In this document: in pieces, positions 28,441 through 38,354 of the stretch
Layout of the letters: every line of letters starts with the position of its first letter
Numbering within the stretch: position 1 is the stretch's first letter
Origin: Streptomyces sp. MUM 178J
GTDB taxonomy: Bacteria > Actinomycetota > Actinomycetes > Streptomycetales > Streptomycetaceae
Reading direction: 5' to 3'
DNA length: 64,000 nucleotides
Assembly (NCBI RefSeq): GCF_022414575.1
Contig: NZ_JADWYQ010000026.1
Location: 32,135-96,134, forward strand
Translations under genes and position numbers: made by a program
The notes under the pieces: model-generated
Database searches by the model: none
Told to the model about the DNA's origin: nothing
What the model saw: only the letters and a program-made list of their open reading frames with translations

Positions 28441-31128
28441 GTGAAGGCAATCCGTCGATTCACCGTCCGCCCCGTCCTGCCCGAACCGCTGCGCCCGCTC
28501 AGCGAGCTGGCCCGCAATCTGCGCTGGTCCTGGCACACCGAGACCCGAGATCTCTTCCAGGCCGTCGATCCCGGGGGCTGGAAGGCGTCCGGCCAGGACC
28601 CCGTACGGCTGCTGGGCGCCGTGCCCGCCACTCGTCTGGCCGAATTGGCCGGCGACCGGCGATTCCTGCGCCGGCTGGCCGTCGTGGCCGGCGATCTGGA
28701 CGACTATCTGCACGGCCGCAGGTGGTACCAGCAGCACAGCGCGTCCAAAGGCGCGGCCGGCGGCGGCTCCGGCGGCGACAGCGGGGAGTTCCCGTCCGCC
28801 GTCGCCTATTTCTCACCGGAGTTCGGAGTCACCGCGGCGCTGCCCCAGTACTCCGGCGGCCTCGGCATCCTCGCCGGAGACCACCTCAAGGCCGCCAGCG
28901 ACCTCGGCGTCCCCCTCATCGGCGTCGGACTGCTCTACCGTCACGGCTACTTCCGCCAGTCCCTGTCCCGCGACGGCTGGCAGCAGGAGCACTATCCGGT
29001 GCTCGACCCCAACGAACTGCCGCTCCGTCTGCTGCGCGAGGAGGACGGCGCGCCCTGCCGCATCGCGCTCACCCTGCCCGGCGACCACGCGCTGCACGCC
29101 CAGATCTGGATCGCCCAGGTCGGCCGTGTCCCGCTGCTGATGCTCGACTCGGACGTGGAGGAGAACGGCCCGGGCGAGCGCAATGTCACCGACCGGCTCT
29201 ACGGCGGCGGCAGCGAGCACCGGTTGCTCCAGGAGATGCTGCTGGGCATCGGCGGCGTCCGCGCCGTGCGGGCGTACTGCCGGCTCACCGGCCACCCCGC
29301 GCCGGAGGTGTTTCACACCAACGAGGGACACGCCGGCTTCCTCGGCCTGGAGCGGATCAGGGAGCTGGGGCTCGCCCCCAAGGAGGGCGGTGCGGGCCTG
29401 GACTTCGCCGCCGCGCTCGAAGCCGTACGGGCGGGAACGGTCTTCACCACGCACACACCCGTCCCCGCCGGCATCGACCGCTTCGACCGCGAGCTGGTCG
29501 CCCGCCACTTCGGCGACGGCGCGGAGCTGGACGGGGTGCCGGTCGACAGGATCCTGGCGCTGGGGCGGGAGACCTACCCGGGCGGCGACGCCAGACTCTT
29601 CAACATGGCCGTGATGGGACTGCGCCTGGCACAGCGCGCCAACGGCGTCTCCACCCTCCACGGCTCCGTCAGCCGCGCCATGTTCGCGGGCCTCTGGCCG
29701 GGCTTCGACCCGCAGGAGGTGCCGATCACCTCCATCACCAACGGCGTGCACGCCCCCACCTGGATCGCCCCGGAAGTGCTGCGCCTCGGCGCCCGCCAGA
29801 TCGGCCTGGGCCGCGCCGAGGACAAGCTCGCCGTCGGGGCCGCCGAGCGCTGGGACGCCGCCGCCGACATCCCGGACGCCGACATCTGGGAACTCCGCCG
29901 CGAACTGCGCGAACAACTGGTGCACGAGGTGCGGCGGCGGCTGCACGCCTCCTGGCGGCAGCGCGGCGCCGGGGCCGCGGAGCTCGGCTGGATCGACTCG
30001 GTGCTCGACCCGGACGTCCTCACCGTCGGCTTCGCCCGCCGGGTGCCCTCGTACAAACGGCTCACGCTGATGCTGCGCGACCGCGAGCGGCTCGCCGAGT
30101 TGCTGCTGCATCCCACGCGCCCGGTGCAGATCGTCGTCGCCGGCAAGGCCCACCCGGCCGACGACAGCGGCAAACGGCTGGTGCAGGAGCTGGTGCGGTT
30201 CGCCGACGACCCGGCCGTACGCCACCGGATCGTCTTCCTGCCCGACTACGGCATGGGCATGGCGCAGAAGCTGTACCCCGGCTGCGACGTCTGGCTCAAC
30301 AACCCGCTGCGGCCGCTGGAGGCCTGCGGTACCAGCGGCATGAAGGCCGCGCTGAACGGCTGCCTCAACCTGTCGGTGCTGGACGGCTGGTGGGACGAGT
30401 GGTTCGAACCGGACTTCGGCTGGGCCATCCCCACCGCCGACGGCTCCGCCACGGACGAGGAGCGGCGCGACGACCTGGAGGCGGCCGCGCTCTACAAGCT
30501 GGTGGAGGAGCGGATCGCGCCGCGCTTCTACGACCAGGGAGCCGACGGGCTGCCCGGCCGCTGGATCGAGATGGTCCGCAGGACGCTGACCTGCCTCGGC
30601 CCCAAAGTGCTCGCGGGGCGCATGGTGCGCGAGTACGTCGAGCGGCTGTACGCGCCCGCCGCACAGGCCCACCGGGCGCTGGACGCGGACGCCGCGCGGG
30701 AACTGGCGGCGTGGAAGGCCACCGTCCGCGAGGCCTGGCCGCGGGTGGGGATCGACCATGTCGAGGCCCTCGACCAGTCCGCCGCGGCCGGGACGGCGGA
30801 GCTGGGCGCCACCCTGTCGCTGCGGGTGCGCGTCACGCTGGGCACACTGCGGCCGGACGACGTCGAGGTGCAGGCGGTGGCCGGCCGCGTCGACTCCGAC
30901 GACACGATCGGCGACGCCGACACCTTCCCGCTGAAGCCGGCGGGCGGGCCCGATCTGGAGGGCCGCTGGGTGTACGAGGGGCCGCTGGCCCTGGACCGCA
31001 CCGGGCCCTTCGGCTACACCGTCCGCATCCTCCCGGCCCACCGGCTCCTCGCGTCGAGCGCGGATCTCGGACTGGTGGCCCTGCCGACGGAGGCGGTGGG
31101 GGAAGGGGCGGGAGTGCTGATGCGGTGA
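28441..31128 (+). CDS. glgP: Alpha-glucan (glycogen) phosphorylase GlgP
   Basis: The 895-residue GT35 enzyme releases glucose-1-phosphate from alpha-glucans. It belongs to the shorter prokaryotic alpha-glucan phosphorylase type: N-terminal IRRFTVRPVLPEPLRPL, AYFSPEFGVTAALPQYSGGL, GVGLLYRHGYFRQ, FHTNEGHAGF, TTHTPVPAGIDRF, GMGMAQKLYPGCDVWLNNP and the pyridoxal-phosphate lysine in CGTSGMKAALNG. GTG 28441 starts directly with the conserved sequence and has GAAGGTGG 6 bases upstream. It is monocistronic and follows the accessory oxygenase operon, 11.9 kb from glgE. Confidence 0.95.
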   Translation: MKAIRRFTVRPVLPEPLRPLSELARNLRWSWHTETRDLFQAVDPGGWKASGQDPVRLLGAVPATRLAELAGDRRFLRRLAVVAGDLDDYLHGRRWYQQHSASKGAAGGGSGGDSGEFPSAVAYFSPEFGVTAALPQYSGGLGILAGDHLKAASDLGVPLIGVGLLYRHGYFRQSLSRDGWQQEHYPVLDPNELPLRLLREEDGAPCRIALTLPGDHALHAQIWIAQVGRVPLLMLDSDVEENGPGERNVTDRLYGGGSEHRLLQEMLLGIGGVRAVRAYCRLTGHPAPEVFHTNEGHAGFLGLERIRELGLAPKEGGAGLDFAAALEAVRAGTVFTTHTPVPAGIDRFDRELVARHFGDGAELDGVPVDRILALGRETYPGGDARLFNMAVMGLRLAQRANGVSTLHGSVSRAMFAGLWPGFDPQEVPITSITNGVHAPTWIAPEVLRLGARQIGLGRAEDKLAVGAAERWDAAADIPDADIWELRRELREQLVHEVRRRLHASWRQRGAGAAELGWIDSVLDPDVLTVGFARRVPSYKRLTLMLRDRERLAELLLHPTRPVQIVVAGKAHPADDSGKRLVQELVRFADDPAVRHRIVFLPDYGMGMAQKLYPGCDVWLNNPLRPLEACGTSGMKAALNGCLNLSVLDGWWDEWFEPDFGWAIPTADGSATDEERRDDLEAAALYKLVEERIAPRFYDQGADGLPGRWIEMVRRTLTCLGPKVLAGRMVREYVERLYAPAAQAHRALDADAARELAAWKATVREAWPRVGIDHVEALDQSAAAGTAELGATLSLRVRVTLGTLRPDDVEVQAVAGRVDSDDTIGDADTFPLKPAGGPDLEGRWVYEGPLALDRTGPFGYTVRILPAHRLLASSADLGLVALPTEAVGEGAGVLMR

Positions 31129-31153
31129 CGGGAGTGCCGATGCGGTGACCGGG

Positions 31154-31648
31154 CTACGGGCGGCTCATGAGCGGCTCATGAGCGTGTCCCCCGTCGACCG
31201 TCTCGGGGAACTCGGCGCGGAGGCGGGTGCGGGTGCGCATCAGGATGCGGCCCAGCATGTTCTTGCCCGTCCCCGTTCGTCCCCGGCCCCAGTAGTGGTC
31301 GGCGGCGGTGTCCTCGACGATCTCCTCGTCGCCTGTGGACAGCAGGACGGCGCGGAGGTCGCCGTGTGTGCGGAACTTGGCCGCCACGGCCCGGCGCATC
31401 ACGTCGTCCTTGACCCGGTCCCAGTCCCGCCGCAGCGGTATGGACGGGTCGCGGCCCAGTTCGGCGGCGCGCAGAGGGGTGCGGGCGCGCCGGATGAGGT
31501 CGGCGCGGCGGGTGCCGATGTACTTCTGGGCCTGGAAGTAGTGCTCCGACGTCGGCCACCAGTGGCCGTCGAGGTCCAGGCCGTGGTCGGAGAAGTTCGA
31601 GAAGCAGCCGTAGGGGACCTCGTCGGCGCCGTAGAAGTAGATCGTCAT
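31154..31648 (-). CDS. NADAR-domain protein (YbiA-like N-glycosidase)
   Basis: The 164-residue protein is a stand-alone NADAR domain (DUF1768): YGCFSNFSDHGLDLDG, WPTSEHYFQAQKYIG, then WDRVKDDVMRRAVAAKF and YWGRGRTGTGKNMLG. NADAR proteins cleave N-glycosidic bonds, either in riboflavin precursors (YbiA) or in ADP-ribosylated substrates. ATG 31648 has GAGG 6 bases upstream. It is convergent with glgP (25-base gap) and I see no functional link to its neighbours. Confidence 0.9.
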   Translation of the reverse strand: MTIYFYGADEVPYGCFSNFSDHGLDLDGHWWPTSEHYFQAQKYIGTRRADLIRRARTPLRAAELGRDPSIPLRRDWDRVKDDVMRRAVAAKFRTHGDLRAVLLSTGDEEIVEDTAADHYWGRGRTGTGKNMLGRILMRTRTRLRAEFPETVDGGHAHEPLMSRP

Positions 31649-31745
31649 ATCAGCCTCGGGGGGGTGGGCGGAGCCCGCAGGCTGCCAGGCGGCGATCGCG
31701 TCGGCAACCGGTTTTGCCCGTGAGCGGGAGTGCCCAGGCGGCGAA

Positions 31746-31784
31746 GGGGCGCTGCCCCGGGCTCATGGCCCTGGACAGCGCCCC
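31746..31784 (-). terminator. Terminator after the M4 protease gene
   Basis: GGGGCGCTG (31746-31754) and CAGCGCCCC (31776-31784) form a 9-bp stem 15 bases beyond the M4 stop on the minus strand, with a GC-rich 21-base loop that can pair further. Confidence 0.7.
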
Positions 31785-31798
31785 GCGTGCTCAGCCGG

Positions 31799-33829
31799 TC
31801 AGAAGGTGAGCTTGAAGCTGTTGATGTAGCCCGTGTCCCAGCGCGCCAGATCCTGCACCCGCAGCTTCCAGGTGCCGTTGGCCGTCTCGCTGGAGGCGTT
31901 GACCGTGTATGTCTCCTTGACGTCGTCCGCGGAGTCGCCGCCGCTGGCGTTCTTCAGGCGGTAGGTGCTGCCGTCCGGAGCCACCAGGTCGATGACCAGG
32001 TCGCCGCGCCAGGTGTGCACGATGTCCACGCCGACCTTCAGTGCCGAGGGGGCGTTGCCGCTGCGGTCCGAGACGGTGATCGAGGAGGTGACGGCCGCGC
32101 CGTAGTCCGGGATGGAGACGTCGGAGGTGTTCTCGTACACGTCGCCGCCGGGCTCGCCGGGGTCTCCGGGCCGGTCGCCGACGTTGACGCCCGCCCAGGC
32201 GTGGGCCACGGCCTTGGCCTCGGCGCTGTCCGCCCCGTAGATCTCGTTCGCCACGGCGAGCGTGCCCTCGCGGGCGTCGTGGTAGTCCGTACGGGAGTTG
32301 AACTTCGTGGTCAGCGCCTTGTACCAGATCAGCGCGGCCTTGTCGCGGCCGATGCCGGTGACGGGCAGCCCGTCGGAGGTCGGCGAGTCGTAGTCGACGC
32401 CGTTGACGGTCTTCGGGCCGCTGCCCTCGGAGAGCAGATAGAACCAGTGGTTCGCGGGTCCGGACGAGTAGTGGACGTCCACGTTGCCGATGCCCGAGTA
32501 CCAGTAGTCCTTGGACGCGCCGTCCCTGCTTGGCTTGTCCATATAGCGCAGCGGGGTGCCGTTCCCCCGGATGTCGATCTTCTCGCCGACCAGGTAGTCG
32601 CCCTTGTCCTGGGAGTTGTTCGCGTAGAACTCCACGGCCGCGGCGAAGATGTCGCTGGTCGCCTCGTTGAGGCCGCCGGACTCGCCGCTGTAGATCAGGC
32701 CCGCGGTGTTGGAGGTGACGCCGTGGGTCATCTCGTGCGCGGCGACGTCGATGGAGGTGAGCGGCTTGGCGTTGCCGGAGCCGTCGCCGTACGTCATGCA
32801 GAAGCAGCTGTCCTGCCAGAAGGCGTTGACGTAGTTGTTGCCGTAGTGGACGCGTGAGTACGCGCCGACGCCGTCGCCGCGGATGCCGCTGCGGCCGTAC
32901 ACGTTCTTGTAGTAGTCCCAGGTGACGCCCGCGCCGAAGTGCGCGTCCGCGCCCGCGGTCTCCATGTTCTGCGGGGTGCCGTCGCCCCAGACGTCGTCCG
33001 GCCCGGAGAACAGCGTGCCGCGGCCGGAGGTGCCGCGGTTGAGGTTGTATGTCTTGTGGTCGCCGCGACCGGTGTCGGTCAGCGTGTACGACGGGGCCGT
33101 GCCCAGGGTGACCTGGCCGCTGTACTGGGTGTTGCCGGTGCCGTTGTGGACGGCCTGCCACTCGAAGAGCTTCTCGCCGGTGGCGGCGTCGGTGACGACG
33201 TGCAGCTCGTTCGGGGTGCCGTCGTGCTGCAGGCCGCCGACGACGGTCTCGTACGCGAGCGTCGGCTCGCCCTGGCCGCCCATCCAGACCACCTTGCGCG
33301 GAGCGCGTTCGGCCTTGGTCGCCTTGGAGCCCTCGGCCTTGGCTGCGGCCACGGCCTGCTTCTCGGCCGCCGAGGGCGAGACGCGGGCGGCGCCGGTGTC
33401 GATGGAGCGGAGGGCCGCCTGTGAGGCGCGGGCGACCGACTCCGTCGCCCCTGCGGTGGTCTCGGCGACCACCAGATCGCCGCCGAGGACCGGCAGTCCG
33501 TCATAGGTGCGCTCGTAGCGCGTGTGCGTGGTGCCGTCGCGGTCCTGGACGACATCGCGGACGAGGAGCTTCTCCTTGGCGGACAGGCCGAGCTCCTTGG
33601 CCGTGGCGGCCCTGGTGGCGTTGGCCTCGCGTATCAGCTCGGCGCGCTGGGACGGGGTCAGATCGGCGGGCAGGGCGCCGGGGTCGGCGCCTTTCGCAGC
33701 CTGGGCGCGGGGTGCGGCGTCAGCAGTCTCCGCGGCAGAGCTGCTGGTCTGGAAGCCGGCCGCGAGGAGGGCGGCGGCAGCGATGAGAGCTCCGGTCGCG
33801 GTGGCGCGCCGGCGGGGCGTGGGTCTCAC
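31799..33829 (-). CDS. Secreted M4 (thermolysin-like) zinc protease with P-domain
   Basis: The 676-residue precursor has an Arg-rich signal peptide (about 1-33) and an FTP/PepSY propeptide (about 55-235). The catalytic domain has His365-Glu366-x-x-His369 (AAHEMTHGVTSN) and zinc ligand Glu389 in GGLNEATSD. A C-terminal P-domain (about 575-676) contains DLVIDLVAPDGSTYRLKN and DLARWDTGYINSF. The propeptide is removed during secretion; the mature enzyme degrades extracellular protein. GTG 33829 has AAGGAG 6 bases upstream. The leader has an inverted repeat (33855-33862 with 33872-33879) that could regulate translation. Confidence 0.95.
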   Translation of the reverse strand: MRPTPRRRATATGALIAAAALLAAGFQTSSSAAETADAAPRAQAAKGADPGALPADLTPSQRAELIREANATRAATAKELGLSAKEKLLVRDVVQDRDGTTHTRYERTYDGLPVLGGDLVVAETTAGATESVARASQAALRSIDTGAARVSPSAAEKQAVAAAKAEGSKATKAERAPRKVVWMGGQGEPTLAYETVVGGLQHDGTPNELHVVTDAATGEKLFEWQAVHNGTGNTQYSGQVTLGTAPSYTLTDTGRGDHKTYNLNRGTSGRGTLFSGPDDVWGDGTPQNMETAGADAHFGAGVTWDYYKNVYGRSGIRGDGVGAYSRVHYGNNYVNAFWQDSCFCMTYGDGSGNAKPLTSIDVAAHEMTHGVTSNTAGLIYSGESGGLNEATSDIFAAAVEFYANNSQDKGDYLVGEKIDIRGNGTPLRYMDKPSRDGASKDYWYSGIGNVDVHYSSGPANHWFYLLSEGSGPKTVNGVDYDSPTSDGLPVTGIGRDKAALIWYKALTTKFNSRTDYHDAREGTLAVANEIYGADSAEAKAVAHAWAGVNVGDRPGDPGEPGGDVYENTSDVSIPDYGAAVTSSITVSDRSGNAPSALKVGVDIVHTWRGDLVIDLVAPDGSTYRLKNASGGDSADDVKETYTVNASSETANGTWKLRVQDLARWDTGYINSFKLTF

Positions 33830-34077
33830 GCGAACTCCTTCTGCGATGGGGGGACCGGCCCGTTGGGTGGGCGGGCCGGGCAGAACGCTGGTGCGTGGAC
33901 GTGCCGTGACAAGTCTTCAGTTGTGTCTTGGTCGTGGGGGAAGGGTGACAGCCGTGGACCCGTTCTGTCAGGACCGCGTCAAATACTTGGCCGAAACTCG
34001 TCCGTTGGCTGCATGGTCGTGTTCGTTAACCGGACGTTTCCTTGGGGCGGCCGCGGTTTACGGCGATATGACGGCGA

Positions 34078-34102
34078 GGCCCGCCGTGGTGCACGGCGGG
34101 CC
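34078..34102 (-). terminator. Terminator after the trypsin-like/FG-GAP gene
   Basis: GGCCCGCCGT (34078-34087) and ACGGCGGGCC (34093-34102) form a perfect 10-bp stem with a 5-base loop, about 20 bases past the stop on the minus strand. The rest of 33830-34077 is the M4 leader and promoter region; no gene is seen. Confidence 0.8.
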
Positions 34103-34122
34103 CCGCTCTCAGATGCTCCAGG

Positions 34123-36261
34123 TCAGTTGTAGGGCCTGAACAGCTTCGTGGACGCATACACCCAGCTCGTCGCCGGGGCCGTCCAGCCCGCACGGGCGCC
34201 GTTGAACATCGCGTCCGGCCGGGCCGTCCAGGTCCACATCCTCACAGCGCCGTCCGACTGGTGGTTCAGGACGGCGAGGTCGTCGCGCCCGTCGCCGTCG
34301 TAGTCGCCGACGACCTGCTGCATACGCCTGGCGTCCAGGTTCCCCGGCTTGCTGGCGAGCGTGATCTTGGCGGAGCCGAAGCGGTCCTTGCCGCCTGACT
34401 TCTCCGACAGCATGGTCGAGGTCCTGTCGCTGCCGTCGGGGTAGTCGTACCAGACCAGGGCGTCGTCGCGGCCGTCGCCGTTGAAGTCCCCGGCGTGCGG
34501 GGTGGTGCGGTTCCAGTCCAGCGAGGGGCTGTGCCACCACACAGCCGGGTCGGCGAAGCCGCCGTCCGGCCTCCCCGTGAAGACGTACGTCTTCACGGAG
34601 TTGTCGCCCTGCCCGTAGAACACGGCGAGGTCGTCGCGGCCGTCGCCGTTGAAGTCACCCGTGGTGAACTTGGCGCGGCTGCGCAGCCAGGTGCCCTTGG
34701 GCGCGGACCAGGAACCGACCGGGGCGTTGAACTTCCCCTTGCCGTCCGCGGCGAACGTCCACAGCTTGCTGGTGCCGTCGGCGTACGCGTACCAGACGGC
34801 CAGATCGTCGACGCCGTCGCCGTTGAAGTCGCCTGCCTGCGGGGTCATATAGCTGATGTGGAAGCTGCCGGCGGGCGCGCTCCAGGCGGTGTACGGGGTG
34901 TCGAAACCGCCGTCCGGCTTGGCGAGCGCCACCCACACCTTGACGCTGGTGTCGCTGTAGCCGTAGGCCGCGGCCATGTCCCCGCGGCCGTCTCCGTTGA
35001 AGTCGCCCGTGACAAACTTCATGTACTTCGCTTCCCAGGCGCCGACGGCCGCCGTGAACGACTTCTTCGGCGCGCTGATCGTGCCGTCCTCGTTGCCGAG
35101 GAAGGTGTACGTGGCGTCGCTGCCCGCGGAGAAGTCGTACCAGGCGCCGAGGTCGCTGCGGCCGTCGCCGTTGTGGTCGTGGCGCACGGCCGTGCCGCTG
35201 GACCACTGGGAGACGCCCTGGCCGTTCAGCACGACCAGGTCGCCGCGGTCCCGCAGGACGACGGAACCGCCGGCCGCACCGGTCCCCGACTCCCACAGGG
35301 TGGCGGCGCCGGCCGCGTCGCGCACGACGAGGTTGCCGTCCTCGCCGAGCAGCGCGGTCGCGCCCGCGTTGCCCGCGGTCCCCGCCGACCACAGCGTCCT
35401 GCCCGCACGTGAGGTGACGACCAGGTCGCCGTCGGCCTTCATGGTCAGCCGGGCCGAGGCCGAGGAGAGCGAGTCACCCGGCAGCAGCCGCTGCCCGGCG
35501 GCGAGACGGGAACCCAGCGCGATGCCGTCGGCACGGGCGACCACCGCGCCGGTGCGGGTCTCGGACTCGGGCGTGCCGAAGCAGCCGCCCTGCCAGGAGC
35601 GGCTGCTGACGCCCACCAGTTCGGTCCTGCCGTTCACCTGCCGCAGCACCGGACCGCCCGTGTCGCCCTTGCAGATCGCGTCGGCGGCGGTCTTGCCGGA
35701 GACGCCGAGCGTGCCTCCCCCGACGGTGTCCACCGCGAAGGAGGCGGTGTGCAGCCGGTCGGGGACCCACTCGGTCCCGGTCCTGCCGAACCCGGCCGCC
35801 GTCAGCGTGTCGCCCGCACCGGCAGAGGCGGCGGCGATGGCCACCGGGGCGATGCCGGACGCCGGTTCGGCAAGCCGCGCCAGCACCAGATCGCGGCCGG
35901 CGCGGGGCACCAGGTCCACGATCTCGCTGACATGACCGCCAGCGCTCGCCGACGCGGTCCCGCCGACGGTCGCGATGGTCTTCAACGCGGGCTTGCCCGG
36001 TGCGATCTCGGTGCTCCGCAGCGGGTTCTCCGCGAAGCAGGACGCGGAGGTGAGGATCCAGCCCGGCTCGACCAGGGCCCCGGAGCAGGCCCGCCGCGCC
36101 TCCCCTTCGCCGATCTCGAGCCGTGCGGTGAACGCGTACGCGCTGTCCGCGGCCGGTGTGCCGACGACTGCCTGTGCCGGCCCGCCGGCCAGCATGCTCG
36201 CCGTGACGGCCGCGGCGGCCAGGGCCGCGGTCGGTGCGGGGCGTGGACGTATTCGCTTCAA
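34123..36261 (-). CDS. Secreted trypsin-like pseudoprotease with bulb-lectin and FG-GAP repeats
   Basis: The 712-residue protein has a signal peptide (about 1-31). An S1 chymotrypsin-fold domain (about 32-255) has an altered triad: the usual TAAHC is TSASC (Ser74), Asp124 is kept in RDLVLARL, and GDSGGP is GDTGGP (Thr201). A beta-prism lectin domain (about 256-365: DGDLVVTS, DGNLVVRD, RGDLVVLN) and six FG-GAP/VCBS repeats (FNGDGRDDLAV type) follow. Losing both His and Ser argues for a binding rather than a cleaving role. TTG 36261 has AAGGAAG 8 bases upstream. It is monocistronic. Confidence 0.88.
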   Translation of the reverse strand: MKRIRPRPAPTAALAAAAVTASMLAGGPAQAVVGTPAADSAYAFTARLEIGEGEARRACSGALVEPGWILTSASCFAENPLRSTEIAPGKPALKTIATVGGTASASAGGHVSEIVDLVPRAGRDLVLARLAEPASGIAPVAIAAASAGAGDTLTAAGFGRTGTEWVPDRLHTASFAVDTVGGGTLGVSGKTAADAICKGDTGGPVLRQVNGRTELVGVSSRSWQGGCFGTPESETRTGAVVARADGIALGSRLAAGQRLLPGDSLSSASARLTMKADGDLVVTSRAGRTLWSAGTAGNAGATALLGEDGNLVVRDAAGAATLWESGTGAAGGSVVLRDRGDLVVLNGQGVSQWSSGTAVRHDHNGDGRSDLGAWYDFSAGSDATYTFLGNEDGTISAPKKSFTAAVGAWEAKYMKFVTGDFNGDGRGDMAAAYGYSDTSVKVWVALAKPDGGFDTPYTAWSAPAGSFHISYMTPQAGDFNGDGVDDLAVWYAYADGTSKLWTFAADGKGKFNAPVGSWSAPKGTWLRSRAKFTTGDFNGDGRDDLAVFYGQGDNSVKTYVFTGRPDGGFADPAVWWHSPSLDWNRTTPHAGDFNGDGRDDALVWYDYPDGSDRTSTMLSEKSGGKDRFGSAKITLASKPGNLDARRMQQVVGDYDGDGRDDLAVLNHQSDGAVRMWTWTARPDAMFNGARAGWTAPATSWVYASTKLFRPYN

Positions 36262-36398
36262 AGTCAGTACTTCCTTAGCGCAATTGGCTTGCCAGAAGGT
36301 GCCGGAAAGGCGGCGGAACCCTCATCGGGTCTCCGCTGAGAGGACGTCAAAAGACGATGTCCGGAAAGATACCCTGTGGAATGATCTGCTCCGGTTCG

Positions 36399-38354
36399 TC
36401 AGCCCACCACGCTCTCCCGCCACGCCCGGTGCAGCCCCGCGAACCTGCCCTCGTCCGTGACCAGGTCGGCCGGTGTGCCGTCCTCCACCACCCGGCCGTC
36501 CTCCATCACCAGCACCCGGTCGGCGATCTCCACCGTCGACAGCCGGTGGGCGATCACCACCGCCGTACGGCCGTGCAGCACCGTGTCCATCGCGCGCTGC
36601 ACCGCACGCTCCCCGGGGATGTCCAGCGAACTGGTCGCCTCGTCCAGGATCAGCACCGCCGGATCGGCGAGCAGCGCCCTGGCGAAGGCCACCAGCTGCC
36701 GCTGGCCCGCGGAGATGCGGCCGCCGCGCTTGCGCACGTCCGTGTCGTAGCCGTCCGGCAGGCTCATGATGAAGTCGTGCGCGCCGATGGCCTTCGCCGC
36801 CTGCTCGATGTCCGCGCGGGTGGCGTCCGGCCGGCCGATCGCGATGTTGTCGGCCACCGTCCCGGAGAACAGGAACGCCTCCTGGGTGACCATCACCACC
36901 CCGCGCCGCAGCTCCGGAACCGCCAACTCGCGCAGATCGACCCCGTCGAGCAGCACCCGGCCCTCGGTCGGGTCGTAGAACCGGGCCAGCAGCTTCGCCA
37001 GCGTCGACTTGCCCGCACCCGTCGAACCGACGACGGCGACCGTCTGCCCGGCCGGGATCGTCAGATCGAAGCGGGGCAGCACCTCGCCGCCCGTACGGTA
37101 GGCGAACCGCACCCCCTCGAAGACCACCGCCCGCCCCGGCTCGCCGCCCCCGCGCGACGGCAGCTCACGCGGCGCGGCAGGCTCCGGAACGGTCGGCGTC
37201 TGAGCCAGCAGGCCCGCGATCTTCTCCAGCGAGGCGGCCGCCGACTCATAGGAGTTCAGGAACATCCCGAGCCGGTCGATCGGGTCGTACAGCCGCCGCA
37301 GATACAGCACGGCGGCGGCCAGCACGCCCAGCGCCAGCGTCCCGTCGGCGACCCGGTACGCGCCCCACAGCACCATCCCCGCCACCGACACGTTGGCGAT
37401 GAGCCGGGAGCCGACCACAAAGCGGGCCATCTCCAGGATCGCGTCGCCGTTGCTCCGCTCATGGCGGTGGTTGAGCCGCCCGAAGTGCGTGTCGTTGGCC
37501 TGCTCGCGCCGGAAGGCGCGCACCGGACGGATCCCGTTCATGGTCTCCGCGAACTTCACGATGACGGCGGCGATCGCGGTCGAGCGCTCGCTGAACACTC
37601 GTGCCGCGCGGCGTCGGTAGAGGCGGATCAGCAGATACAGCGGTACGAACGACGCCAGGGCGAGCCCGCCGATCCCCACGTCGAGCCAGAGCAGCAGCAC
37701 CGTGATGTACAGGGTGGCGAGGACCACGCCGACGAGCTCCTGCAGACCCTCGCTGAGCAGTTCGCGCAGCGACTCCACGTCCGTGGTGGAACGGGAGATC
37801 AGCCGGCCCGAGGTGTAGCGCTCGTGGAAGTCCACGGACAGGGCCTGGGAGTGGCGGAAGATGCGGCCCCGCAGATCGAGCAGCGCGTCCTGGTTGACGC
37901 GCGCGGACGCCCGGATGAACGCGTACTGGAACACCCCCGCCCCGGCCGCGCACACCGCGTAGCCGACGGCGACCGCGATGAGCGGGCCGTAGTGGTCGGC
38001 CCGGTACGCGGGCACGCCGCGGTCGATGGCGTACGCGACGAGCAGCGGCCCCGCCTGGGCGGCAGCCTGCTGGAGCAGCAGGAGCAGCGTGGCGACGGCG
38101 ACGAGCCCGCGGCGCGGCGCGAGCAGGGACCGCAGCAGGGCTCCGGTCGCACCCCTGGGCGAGGGCAGCGCGTCCCGGTCGAACGGGTCGCCGCGGTCGT
38201 CGGCTCCGTCGCCGGCTGTGCCGCCGGACGTGGGCGCGGTGGCGGATCCGCCGACGGCCGGAGGCGACGGCGTCGCCGGTCCGTCCTGCTGCCCGGCGCT
38301 CGCCGTGGGCTCTTCGTCGGGGACGGAGTGCCGGCTCGTCGTACTGCTGGTCAT
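36399..38354 (-). CDS. ABC exporter half-transporter with consensus Walker B (subunit 2)
   Basis: The 651-residue protein has a roughly 70-residue polar leader, six transmembrane segments (about 75-360) and an ATPase domain. That domain has Walker A VGSTGAGKST, Q-loop TQEAFLF, signature ISAGQ and Walker B LILDEATSSLD followed by the His switch IAHRLSTVE. The catalytic Glu is present but the signature deviates from LSGGQ. ATG 38354 overlaps the stop of the upstream half-transporter (ATGA), so the two form a heterodimer. The substrate is unknown; neighbours (FG-GAP protein, glgX) do not indicate one. Confidence 0.92.
   Translation of the reverse strand: MTSSTTSRHSVPDEEPTASAGQQDGPATPSPPAVGGSATAPTSGGTAGDGADDRGDPFDRDALPSPRGATGALLRSLLAPRRGLVAVATLLLLLQQAAAQAGPLLVAYAIDRGVPAYRADHYGPLIAVAVGYAVCAAGAGVFQYAFIRASARVNQDALLDLRGRIFRHSQALSVDFHERYTSGRLISRSTTDVESLRELLSEGLQELVGVVLATLYITVLLLWLDVGIGGLALASFVPLYLLIRLYRRRAARVFSERSTAIAAVIVKFAETMNGIRPVRAFRREQANDTHFGRLNHRHERSNGDAILEMARFVVGSRLIANVSVAGMVLWGAYRVADGTLALGVLAAAVLYLRRLYDPIDRLGMFLNSYESAAASLEKIAGLLAQTPTVPEPAAPRELPSRGGGEPGRAVVFEGVRFAYRTGGEVLPRFDLTIPAGQTVAVVGSTGAGKSTLAKLLARFYDPTEGRVLLDGVDLRELAVPELRRGVVMVTQEAFLFSGTVADNIAIGRPDATRADIEQAAKAIGAHDFIMSLPDGYDTDVRKRGGRISAGQRQLVAFARALLADPAVLILDEATSSLDIPGERAVQRAMDTVLHGRTAVVIAHRLSTVEIADRVLVMEDGRVVEDGTPADLVTDEGRFAGLHRAWRESVVG

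Noticed and set aside
27480..31148. A 1,222-codon frame across the FAD monooxygenase and glgP genes
   Set aside because: It is an Arg/Gly/Pro-rich shadow; both sense genes have complete families and ribosome sites.
34123..36261. Functional trypsin-like protease
   Set aside because: Both the catalytic His and Ser are substituted (Ser74, Thr201), so an active S1 peptidase is not supported.
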